From an uncultured Bacilli bacterium (GTDB lineage: Bacteria > Bacillota_I > Bacilli_A > RFN20 > CAG-288), in assembly GCA_944372245.1 (NCBI GenBank), contig CALVYN010000007.1:1-32725 (forward strand): a DNA stretch of 32,725 nucleotides. Direction: 5' to 3'. Under the pieces are notes generated by a model. That model was not told the DNA's origin. It did not search any database and saw only the letters and a list, made by a program, of their open reading frames with translations. Shown here one piece after another: positions 1 to 6,747 of the stretch (position 1 is the stretch's first letter; every line of letters starts with the position of its first letter). The position numbers and the translations under genes are program-made.

Positions 1-22
1 CTGATCGTCAGCGATCCTCTGA

Positions 23-48
23 GGCGCTCCTGAACAGGGGCGCCTTTT
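23..48 (+). terminator. Rho-independent terminator of an upstream, off-window gene
   Basis: The left arm at 23-31 (GGCGCTCCT) pairs with 36-44 (AGGGGCGCC) as a nine-pair stem with one T-G wobble and the loop GAAC. TTTT follows at 45-48. No gene in the window ends here, so it should close a plus-strand gene lying to the left. Confidence 0.8.
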
Positions 49-123
49 CTGCTGAGCGCAGACCGATCCAAGAGGGCATCGAAGGGCTTCTCCAGGGCTG
101 AAAAGCTCGCTTTCTTATCGGTG

Positions 124-212
124 TTAACCCTGTTTTAGGGGCGGGGGAATAGGGTATAATCCACCTAAGCTGCGGGAAGAATACCCATGTTTTTTCTGCC
201 GCTATTGGAGGG
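124..212 (+). promoter_or_regulatory. glgP promoter and leader with SD
   Basis: A perfect -10 box TATAAT lies at 155-160. No good -35 box is present at the usual distance; GTTTTA at 132-137 is the best placed. The spacer region is G-rich. A strong SD, GGAGGG at 207-212, sits eight bases before the TTG start at 221 and decides that start. Bases 49-123 hold nothing I can recognise. Confidence 0.55.
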
Positions 213-220
213 ATATTGCT

Positions 221-2644
221 TTGGCAAACCTGTTTGAAAACGAGAAGTCCTTCGCCCAGGAGTTCGAGAGGAGAGCTCTGGGTCAGTACGCGCGCGACGT
301 GAAGGACCTCACCGACTTCGACTGCTACCAGATCCTCGGCCAGATGGTCAAGGAGGAGGCCAACTTCGAGTGCAAGAGCTGCAAGGATGCCGTCAAGAGG
401 GATGGCAACCGCCAGCTCATCTACTTCAGCATGGAGTTCCTCATCGGCCGCCTGCTCAGGTGCAACCTGATCAACCTGGGCATCTACGACGTGGCCCAGA
501 AGGGTCTGGCCGCGGTCGGCCGCTCGCTGGACACCATCCTGGACCAGGAGCACGATGCGGGTCTGGGCAACGGCGGTCTCGGCCGTCTCGCCGCCTGCTT
601 CATGGACTCCATCGCCTCGCTGGGCCTGCCTGGACACGGCAACACCCTGCGCTACGACTACGGCTTCTTCCGCCAGGCCATCCGCAACGACCGGCAGGAG
701 GAGGTCCCCGACCTGTGGCTGACCAAGGGCTACGTCTGGGAGACCCTCAAGCCCACCCAGGCTGTCGATGTGAAGTTCTACGGCAACGCCGAGGCCTACA
801 CCGACCCCGACACCGGCTATATCCGCTACCGCACTTCCAACGCCCTGCACGTGACCGCGATGCCCTGCGACGTCGACATGATCGGCTATCGCAACGGCGT
901 GGTAAACACCCTGAGGCTCTGGTCCGCCGAGCCCTCCGATGCCTCGCTGCCCGCGGCTCAGGACTTCGGCGGCTACCTGCAGTTCGTCAAGGACATCACC
1001 CACTGCCTCTACCCCGATGACTCCACCGAGGCCGGCAAGCTGCTGCGCCTGCGCCAGGAGTACTTCCTCGCCTCGGCCGGCATCCAGTCCGCCGTCCGCA
1101 AGCACAAGCAGATGTTCGGCGACCTGCACACCATGCCCGAGCACTGGGTCTTCCACCTCAACGACTCCCACCCCATCATCGCCATCCCCGAGCTGATCAG
1201 GATCCTGATCGACGAGGAGGGCTTCTCCTGGGATGAGGCCTACGCCATCGCCCAGAAGTGCTTCGCCTTCACCAACCACACCGTCATGCAGGAGGCTCTG
1301 GAGAAGTGGCCGGTCAGCTACCTGGCCAACCTCTGCCCCCGCGTCTACATGGTGATTGAGGAGATCAACCGCCGGGCCATCATGGACATGCGCAACCGCC
1401 ATCTGCCCGACCAGGCCATCCGCAACATGTCGATCATCTCCGACGGCGTGGTCCGGATGTGCAACATGGCCGTCACCGTCTCCTACTCCGTCAACGGCGT
1501 GGCCTCGCTTCACACCGCCATCCTCGAGCGCGACACCTTCCGCGACTTCTACAACCTCTTCCCCGAGAAGTTCAACAACAAGACCAACGGCATCTCGCAC
1601 CGCCGCTTCCTGGTCGCGGCCAACGCGCGCCTGACCGCGTTCCTGCGCCGGACCATCGGCGACGAGTTCCTGACCGACCCCGTGAACGGCCTGAAGAAGC
1701 TGCTCGCCTACAAGGATGACGAGAAGGTCCTGGACGAGCTGTGGAACATCAAGCGCGAGAACAAGAAGGTCCTGGCCGCCTACGTCAAGGAGCACAACGG
1801 CATCGACCTGGACGTCGACTCGATCGTCGACACCCAGATCAAGCGTCTGCACGCCTACAAGAGGCAGATCCTGAACGTCTTGAGGATCATCCACCTCTAC
1901 AAGAAGATGCAGGCTGACCCCAGCTTCCGCATCACCCCCAGGACCTACGTCTTCGGCGCCAAGGCCGCGCCCAGCTATGCTCTGGCCAAGAACACCATCG
2001 AGCTGATCAACTGCCTGGCCCGCAAGGTCAACAGCGATCCCGAGATCTCCAAGTACATGAAGATCGTCTTCCTCGAGGACTACTCCGTCTCGATCGCTGA
2101 GTTCACCATCCCCGCCTCCGACGTGTCCGAGCAGATCTCCACCGCCGGCAAGGAGGCCAGCGGCACCTCCAACATGAAGTTCATGATGAACGGCGCCGTG
2201 ACCCTGGGCACCCTGGATGGCGCCAACGTCGAGATCTCCGAGCTGGTCGGCGATGACAACTGCGTCATCTTCGGCAAGCACGCCGACGAGCTGGACCGCA
2301 TCCGCTATCAGGGCAGCTACAACCCCTGGGATGTCTACAACTCCGATCCTCGCGTCAAGCAGGCGGTCGATGCCCTCATCGACGGCTCCATCGATCCCAA
2401 CACCAACCGCTTCCGCATGATCTACGACGACCTGATGTACCGCGGCGACGAGTTCTTCGTCCTGCTGGACTTCGCCGACTACCTCAAGGCCTCCAAGCAC
2501 ATCGAGGCGCTCTACGCCGACCACCGCAACTGGAGCCGCATGTGCCTTATCAACATCGCCAACTCCGGCTACTTCTCCTCCGACCGCACCATCCGCCAGT
2601 ACAACGAGGACATCTGGCACCTCGAGCCCATCAAGCTCAAGTAG
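221..2644 (+). CDS. glgP: glycogen/alpha-glucan phosphorylase
   Basis: This 807-residue cytoplasmic enzyme releases glucose-1-phosphate from glycogen or maltodextrin by phosphorolysis and depends on pyridoxal phosphate. The length is normal for the GT35 family. Visible signatures are GNGGLGRLAACFMDS, the substrate-site stretch HLNDSHP, QIKRLHAYKRQ, and the cofactor motif SGTSNMKF, whose lysine is near residue 653 (codon 2177-2179). The start is TTG at 221, supported by GGAGGG eight bases upstream. It has its own promoter and a strong terminator, so it looks monocistronic. No other glycogen genes are nearby. Third codon positions are almost all G or C, which suggests high expression. Family assignment is very secure; preference for glycogen over maltodextrin cannot be told. 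Confidence 0.97.
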   Translation: MANLFENEKSFAQEFERRALGQYARDVKDLTDFDCYQILGQMVKEEANFECKSCKDAVKRDGNRQLIYFSMEFLIGRLLRCNLINLGIYDVAQKGLAAVGRSLDTILDQEHDAGLGNGGLGRLAACFMDSIASLGLPGHGNTLRYDYGFFRQAIRNDRQEEVPDLWLTKGYVWETLKPTQAVDVKFYGNAEAYTDPDTGYIRYRTSNALHVTAMPCDVDMIGYRNGVVNTLRLWSAEPSDASLPAAQDFGGYLQFVKDITHCLYPDDSTEAGKLLRLRQEYFLASAGIQSAVRKHKQMFGDLHTMPEHWVFHLNDSHPIIAIPELIRILIDEEGFSWDEAYAIAQKCFAFTNHTVMQEALEKWPVSYLANLCPRVYMVIEEINRRAIMDMRNRHLPDQAIRNMSIISDGVVRMCNMAVTVSYSVNGVASLHTAILERDTFRDFYNLFPEKFNNKTNGISHRRFLVAANARLTAFLRRTIGDEFLTDPVNGLKKLLAYKDDEKVLDELWNIKRENKKVLAAYVKEHNGIDLDVDSIVDTQIKRLHAYKRQILNVLRIIHLYKKMQADPSFRITPRTYVFGAKAAPSYALAKNTIELINCLARKVNSDPEISKYMKIVFLEDYSVSIAEFTIPASDVSEQISTAGKEASGTSNMKFMMNGAVTLGTLDGANVEISELVGDDNCVIFGKHADELDRIRYQGSYNPWDVYNSDPRVKQAVDALIDGSIDPNTNRFRMIYDDLMYRGDEFFVLLDFADYLKASKHIEALYADHRNWSRMCLINIANSGYFSSDRTIRQYNEDIWHLEPIKLK

Positions 2645-2664
2645 TCTCACACCTGAATCTGAGA

Positions 2665-2689
2665 GGGGGTAGCGCTGCTACCCCCTTTT
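2665..2689 (+). terminator. Rho-independent terminator after glgP
   Basis: A perfect nine-pair stem, GGGGGTAGC at 2665-2673 with GCTACCCCC at 2677-2685 around the loop GCT, is followed by TTTT at 2686-2689. It begins about 20 bases after the glgP stop. Confidence 0.92.
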
Positions 2690-2697
2690 CGGTCTGC

Positions 2698-2717
2698 TAA
2701 AATCTCCCCGACTGGAG
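2698..2717 (+). promoter_or_regulatory. possible -10 box and SD for the HAD phosphatase gene
   Basis: TAAAAT at 2698-2703 fits a -10 box, and GGAG at 2714-2717 is an SD seven bases before the ATG at 2725. The -35 position falls inside the glgP terminator and has no clear match. This is a weak call based on one hexamer. Confidence 0.35.
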
Positions 2718-2724
2718 CTGGCCT

Positions 2725-3522
2725 ATGGAGATCTTTGCCTTCGATGTCGATGGAACCCTCTCGTATCGTGGTTCACCCCTGACGGATCTGGATATTCGCT
2801 GCCTGTGCGCAGCGGCCCAGAGGGGCGATGCTATCGTCCTGGCCTCGGGTCGGTCGGTGGGGACTCTGGTGGATAGGCTAAAGCCGATCCATCCGAAGGA
2901 TAACCTCTTCGCCATCGGGGCTAACGGAGCCAGAATCGCCGACTTTGAAGGAAATACCATCTTCGCTTCGGGTTTAGCGGGTGAGGCGTATGACCAGCTG
3001 TATCGGCGCTACGCTAGTCCCGGGGTGGAGGTCTATGCCTTCATCGGCGACCAGCTCGGCTATCTCGAGTACGGACCCGGAGTCGACTTTGAGACCCAGA
3101 CCGGCCGGATGCGGGCCAGAAACCTGAGGGAGGAGCCCCTGGATCCTCTGGAGCGGCTGGACAAGGTCATCGTCATGGCCGCACCCGACCGCTCGGCGCA
3201 GCTGGAGCGGGAGCTGGGAGACGACCTGAAGTCGCGATACGGCATCCTGCGCTCCTCCCCCTACTTCCTAGAGTTTGTCGACCCCCAGGTCGACAAAGCC
3301 TTCGCCCTGGACAGGTTAGCGAAGGCTCTCGGGGTTGAGAGAGAGAATGTACATACCTTTGGCGATTCCCTAAACGACCTCAGGATGATCGCGACCTTCG
3401 ATGGGACCGCGATGGGGAACGCCCTGGATGAGGTCAAGGCCGCCGCCAACCGCATCTGCCCTGACGTCTGGGAGGACGGGGTCGGCCAGACCCTCAGGGA
3501 CCACTTCAAGCTCTTGGATTAG
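2725..3522 (+). CDS. Cof-type HAD-IIB phosphatase
   Basis: A 265-residue haloacid-dehalogenase-fold hydrolase of the Cof/YidA type, which typically dephosphorylates sugar phosphates, flavin mononucleotide or related metabolites. Motif I is DVDGTL with the nucleophile Asp7 and Asp9. Motif IV is GDSLND at about residues 213-218. The cap lies between them, as in class IIB, and the length is typical. The substrate cannot be predicted; the glgP neighbour hints at sugar phosphates but is separated by a terminator. Its TAG stop at 3520-3522 overlaps the TAA stop of the opposing membrane-protein gene at 3519-3521, so the two convergent genes have no spacer and no terminator between them. Confidence 0.9.
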   Translation: MEIFAFDVDGTLSYRGSPLTDLDIRCLCAAAQRGDAIVLASGRSVGTLVDRLKPIHPKDNLFAIGANGARIADFEGNTIFASGLAGEAYDQLYRRYASPGVEVYAFIGDQLGYLEYGPGVDFETQTGRMRARNLREEPLDPLERLDKVIVMAAPDRSAQLERELGDDLKSRYGILRSSPYFLEFVDPQVDKAFALDRLAKALGVERENVHTFGDSLNDLRMIATFDGTAMGNALDEVKAAANRICPDVWEDGVGQTLRDHFKLLD

Positions 3523-5141
3523 GAGATGCGCTCCCAGGTGGTGTAGACCCCGGGGTGAGAGAGGTCCAGCCTCATCTGGAAGCCGGCCTCGAGGGCCTCG
3601 TAGAGGGCGGGCCGGCGATAGATCGGCGTGATCTCGCTGTGCTCGTACTCGCTGTCTCGGACGATGACCCAGGAGGCCTCATCCTCCACGTAGTCGACGA
3701 CCCGCTGCTCGATGTCGGGAACGAAGGTCTCGTTCCAGGACTGGAGGGCGGGGACGGGAAAGTCGGGCACGGTGTTTAGGATTCCATAGATGCCGGGGTT
3801 GATGTCGACCGCCAGGATCGTGCCAGCCTCGCGGTCCTCGCTGGGGATGGCCTGTCCGACCTGAGCCAGCTCCCTTTGGATGCGATAGCCGGTCGGGATG
3901 TCGGTCCTATAGAAGACCAGGCTGGAGGCGGTGTAGACCAGGGGGACGGCGAGGGCTGAGAGGGTCAGGAAGACCATCTGCAGGCGGTGTCTGTTGGGCT
4001 TAGCGAGATTCTGAGGCTTAGCCTCTATGGTGCGCGAACCCTTGGGGGTCTCCTCGATGAGCTTTTCAGCTTCGTTCGACATCCGCGCAGCCTGGCGCTG
4101 GTTCCAGGCGGTGAAGCAGACTGCGAGAGCGAGGGTGTAGACGGGGAAGGCACCGCGCAGGTGGCGGATGATCTGATAGGTCGAAGCCCCGGCGAGATAT
4201 TGCAGTATTAGAAGGACGAGCATGCCGATGAAGGTGTCGCGCTCCATGTTCTTTCTCAGGAGGATGACCGGCACGAGGGTCGCCACCAGGGCCAGGGTGA
4301 GCAGGACGATGATCCAGAGCTTCTCCGCGCGGACGATGTGGCCCGCCACGTAGGTGAAGGGGTAGACGAAGTTCCAGTCGCAGAAGGCCTCGAAGTGGCC
4401 CAGGCCCGCATAGATGGCCATCGGGATGACGCAGGCGATGGCGATGCCGGCCACGCCGGCGCCGACGATGGCTAGGGTCTGCTTCAGACGCTTACGCTCG
4501 GCCGGAATGGCCACCATCAGGCAGGCGCACACGCCCGGGATGATGGCGTTGCTGGCGCGGGTGAGAAACTCGATGCCCAGGCCGAGGCCGCAGAGGAGGG
4601 CCAGGATAGCCGAGCGGCCTGCACGATCGGTCCGACCGACCCTGATCAGGCACCAGAGGCAGAGGGCGATCAGAAAGAGGAAGCTGTCGTCGGCGTTGTT
4701 GCCCTCGATGGCGATGCAGGTGCCGAGGGTCATTAAGCCCATCGCCGTCCAGCGGTAGATGCCCCGGCAGCCGACCAGGTCCAGGGTCTCGTAGGTGAGA
4801 GCGAGCAGTAGGGCGGTGGAGAACATCTGCGTGACCAGGTAGCCGTATGTGGGATGGATGAGATAGCCGAGGTAGGAATAGCCGTACATGTACGGCCCCT
4901 TGATGTCGAGGATATCGACATAGGGAACCTTCCCCTCCGCCATCATCCGGGCGAAGACCGCATATATCGACCCGTCGGTCCAGAAGAGGTTGTCGGCGGA
5001 GAAGAGCGGGGAGAAGCTGAAGCACTGGGTCAGACAGAGGATCGCGCTGGCAGATAGCGCCACTAGGAGGATGAGGGCGATATGAGCGCAGCGACGGAGG
5101 GCGCGGTTTCGGGTCCACTGCGGCAGTTCCTTCAGGTCCAT
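3519..5141 (-). CDS. polytopic membrane protein, probable GT-C glycosyltransferase (ArnT/PMT-like)
   Basis: This 540-residue protein has an N-terminal membrane segment and about ten or more further hydrophobic helices, then a soluble C-terminal part from about residue 420. The first outer loop carries TDGSIYAVFARMM and, soon after, PYVDILDIKGP. This Asp-Gly...Tyr-x-Asp...Lys-Gly-Pro pattern is typical of GT39/ArnT/PMT-type enzymes, which take sugars from lipid-linked donors at the outer membrane face. Donor and acceptor are unknown. It stands alone on the minus strand, against the direction of its neighbours, with a good promoter at 5172-5200. A link to cell-wall or teichoic-acid glycosylation is inference. 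Classification as a GT-C protein is likely but not certain. Confidence 0.7.
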   Translation of the reverse strand: MDLKELPQWTRNRALRRCAHIALILLVALSASAILCLTQCFSFSPLFSADNLFWTDGSIYAVFARMMAEGKVPYVDILDIKGPYMYGYSYLGYLIHPTYGYLVTQMFSTALLLALTYETLDLVGCRGIYRWTAMGLMTLGTCIAIEGNNADDSFLFLIALCLWCLIRVGRTDRAGRSAILALLCGLGLGIEFLTRASNAIIPGVCACLMVAIPAERKRLKQTLAIVGAGVAGIAIACVIPMAIYAGLGHFEAFCDWNFVYPFTYVAGHIVRAEKLWIIVLLTLALVATLVPVILLRKNMERDTFIGMLVLLILQYLAGASTYQIIRHLRGAFPVYTLALAVCFTAWNQRQAARMSNEAEKLIEETPKGSRTIEAKPQNLAKPNRHRLQMVFLTLSALAVPLVYTASSLVFYRTDIPTGYRIQRELAQVGQAIPSEDREAGTILAVDINPGIYGILNTVPDFPVPALQSWNETFVPDIEQRVVDYVEDEASWVIVRDSEYEHSEITPIYRRPALYEALEAGFQMRLDLSHPGVYTTWERIS

Positions 5142-5171
5142 GGTCTATCCATCTCCCTTCACGATGGCCAT

Positions 5172-5200
5172 ATTGTAGTCTTCGACCCTTTTTGGGTCTA
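5172..5200 (-). promoter_or_regulatory. sigma-A-type promoter of the membrane glycosyltransferase gene
   Basis: Read on the minus strand, a -35 TAGACC (5200-5195) is separated by exactly 17 bases from a -10 TACAAT (5177-5172). The ATG is at 5141. The -35 overlaps that of the divergent tig promoter. Confidence 0.6.
5184..5198. repeat. inverted repeat shared by two divergent promoters
   Basis: GACCC at 5184-5188, loop TTTTT, and GGGTC at 5194-5198 form a perfect five-pair inverted repeat. Its right arm overlaps the -35 boxes of both divergent promoters. It could be a small operator or chance; no matching copy was seen elsewhere. Confidence 0.45.
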
Positions 5201-5220
5201 TCGTATGGCCTTTATATATT
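5192..5220 (+). promoter_or_regulatory. sigma-A-type promoter of tig
   Basis: TTGGGT at 5192-5197 and TATATT at 5215-5220 are separated by 17 bases. Transcription would begin near 5227, giving a leader of roughly 80 bases. Confidence 0.65.
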
Positions 5221-5260
5221 GAAAAGAAGAGGGTTTGAGAGTAACATTACCTAGCATTCC

Positions 5261-5286
5261 AAAGGGGTGTATTGTGCCCCTTTTTT
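5261..5286 (+). terminator. terminator-like hairpin in the tig leader (possible attenuator)
   Basis: AAAGGGG at 5261-5267 pairs with CCCCTTT at 5277-5283, and the T-run TTTTTT covers 5281-5286. The SD GGAGG follows at 5290-5294. The hairpin lies between the promoter and the gene, so it can only act on tig itself, by attenuation or by affecting ribosome access. Confidence 0.65.
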
Positions 5287-5306
5287 ATCGGAGGATATTC
5301 GCAATC

Positions 5307-6650
5307 ATGACTCATTCTATCGAGCGGAAGAACGGCGATCTGGTCATCACCGTCAACACCACCAAGGAGGAGAGCGACAAGCTCTACAGCGTCGTCGTCA
5401 AGGAGCTCGCGGCCGAGGTGACCGTGCCCGGCTTCCGCAAGGGCAAGGCGCCCCTGGAGCTGGCGAGCCGCCGTATCTCCGCTGACCAGGTCAACGACCG
5501 TCTGGGTCACCGTCTGCTGGATCGCGCCTTCCACTCCTTCCTCTACGATCCCGCTGTCATCCTCATCCTCGAGGCTGAGGTTCCCACCGGAGCGGTTCCC
5601 TCCGCCTCCTTCGGCGAGAACGGCTCGGTGATCTTCACCTATCCCCTCCTGCCCGTGGTCGAGACCCTGGGCACCTATCAGGGTCTGAAGACCGAGGTGA
5701 CCCGCAGGGAGGTCACCGACGAGGACGTCGAGAACGAGCTGAAGCGCCTGGCCAGCGAGGAGAGCGACCTGACTCCCACCGATGAGCCCATCGAGAACGG
5801 CTTCACCGCCAACTGCGACATCCACGGCTCCATCGCTGGCGTCGAGCGCCCCGAGGTCAGCGAGAAGGGCTTCGACATCAAGGTCGGCTCCGCTGGCAGC
5901 ATCCCCGGCCTGAGCGAGAAGCTTCTCGGCCACAAGGTCGGCGAGAACGTCTCCTGCGATATCGAGATGCCCAACAACTACCCCGATGAGGTGGCCGGCA
6001 AGACCGTCCACTTCGAGGTCCGCATCAACTCCGTCAAGAAGGTTGTCGAGCCCGCCATCGACGACGAGCTGGCCACCCTGCAGACCGAGTACGAGGGCGT
6101 GGACAACCTCGAGCAGCTCAAGGGCAAGATTCGCGAGCGCCTGAGCGCCCGCTTCGTCAGGGAGTACGAGAACGCCAAGCTCTCCAAGATCCTGACCGAG
6201 TGCAACAAGACCACCAAGTACGTTATGGATGAGCCCCGCCTGCGCGAGGCCCTGGTCAACCACCAGCGCCAGCAGGACGAGGAGATGCTCAAGGGCCAGG
6301 GCTTCGATCTGAACACCTACCTCAAGCTGGTCAACATGGATCTGAAGACCTACTCCGATAACGTCTACCGCAACCTGATCTCCGGCCTGCAGTCCGCCGC
6401 GCTTCAGCACGCCATCGCCCAGGCCGTCAACCTGCCCGCCCCCACCGAGGCCGAGGTGCGCGAGGCCTGCGAGAAGAACCGCATCGACTACGACCAGGTC
6501 CGCAAGAATATCGCCGAGAACTTCCGCAAGGAGTTCAAGACCGCTACCGACGAGCAGGCGGCCGCGATGGTCGACGTGCGCTTCGCGGGCATCATCGACA
6601 GCCTAGAGAGCGAAAAACTGCGCACTGTTCTGCTTGACAGTAACGATTAG
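5307..6650 (+). CDS. tig: trigger factor, ribosome-associated chaperone and peptidyl-prolyl isomerase
   Basis: Trigger factor binds ribosomal protein uL23 at the exit tunnel and shields nascent chains. The 447-residue length fits the family. The N-terminal ribosome-binding domain carries the signature GFRKGKAP. The FKBP-like isomerase domain follows at about residues 150-240, then the helical C-terminal arms. I chose the ATG at 5307 because the SD GGAGG lies at 5290-5294 and MTHSIERKNGDLVITV matches the usual N-terminus; the frame is open upstream to 5235, but that segment overlaps the leader hairpin. lon follows immediately, as in the Bacillus tig-clpX-lon-engB cluster, but clpX is absent. 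The stop codon lies inside the lon CIRCE element. Confidence 0.96.
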   Translation: MTHSIERKNGDLVITVNTTKEESDKLYSVVVKELAAEVTVPGFRKGKAPLELASRRISADQVNDRLGHRLLDRAFHSFLYDPAVILILEAEVPTGAVPSASFGENGSVIFTYPLLPVVETLGTYQGLKTEVTRREVTDEDVENELKRLASEESDLTPTDEPIENGFTANCDIHGSIAGVERPEVSEKGFDIKVGSAGSIPGLSEKLLGHKVGENVSCDIEMPNNYPDEVAGKTVHFEVRINSVKKVVEPAIDDELATLQTEYEGVDNLEQLKGKIRERLSARFVREYENAKLSKILTECNKTTKYVMDEPRLREALVNHQRQQDEEMLKGQGFDLNTYLKLVNMDLKTYSDNVYRNLISGLQSAALQHAIAQAVNLPAPTEAEVREACEKNRIDYDQVRKNIAENFRKEFKTATDEQAAAMVDVRFAGIIDSLESEKLRTVLLDSND

Positions 6651-6661
6651 CACTCTATTAT
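6634..6661 (+). promoter_or_regulatory. lon promoter
   Basis: A perfect -35 TTGACA at 6634-6639 lies within the last tig codons, and a -10 TATTAT at 6656-6661 follows after 16 bases. The -10 falls inside the spacer of the CIRCE element. Transcription would start near 6668. Confidence 0.75.
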
Positions 6662-6673
6662 ATTGACTGCTAA
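6647..6673. promoter_or_regulatory. CIRCE element, HrcA repressor operator
   Basis: TTAGCACTC at 6647-6655, nine spacer bases, and GACTGCTAA at 6665-6673 match the CIRCE consensus TTAGCACTC-N9-GAGTGCTAA with one mismatch in 18. The element covers the -10 box of lon and includes the tig stop codon. HrcA bound here would block lon transcription until heat shock. The sequence match is direct; HrcA control is inferred from the known role of CIRCE. Confidence 0.9.
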
Positions 6674-6702
6674 TGAGCCGCCCGTGCTCATCTGCAGTCG
6701 CG

Positions 6703-6727
6703 GGCGCGGGCTCTGCCTGCGCCTTTT
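6703..6727 (+). terminator. tig terminator or lon leader attenuator
   Basis: GGCGCGGGC at 6703-6711 and GCCTGCGCC at 6715-6723 form a nine-pair stem with one G-T wobble and the loop TCT. TTTT follows at 6724-6727. It lies downstream of the lon promoter but upstream of the lon SD (AGGAGG, 6735-6740), so lon transcripts from that promoter must read through it. Confidence 0.75.
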
Positions 6728-6747
6728 GTCATCTAGGAGGAAACTAC

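Noticed and set aside
82-118. CcpA cre-like site before glgP (TGAAAAGCTCGCTTTC)
   Set aside because: It carries extra bases relative to the 14-bp cre pattern and lacks the central CG at the right place.
8-2650. 880-residue open frame on the minus strand opposite glgP, with similar long antisense frames over tig, lon, leuS, yqeH and parC
   Set aside because: These are shadows caused by G or C at nearly every third position of the real genes. They are rich in repetitive Val, Gly, Asp and Leu, show no family motifs, and lie opposite proteins that are clearly recognised.
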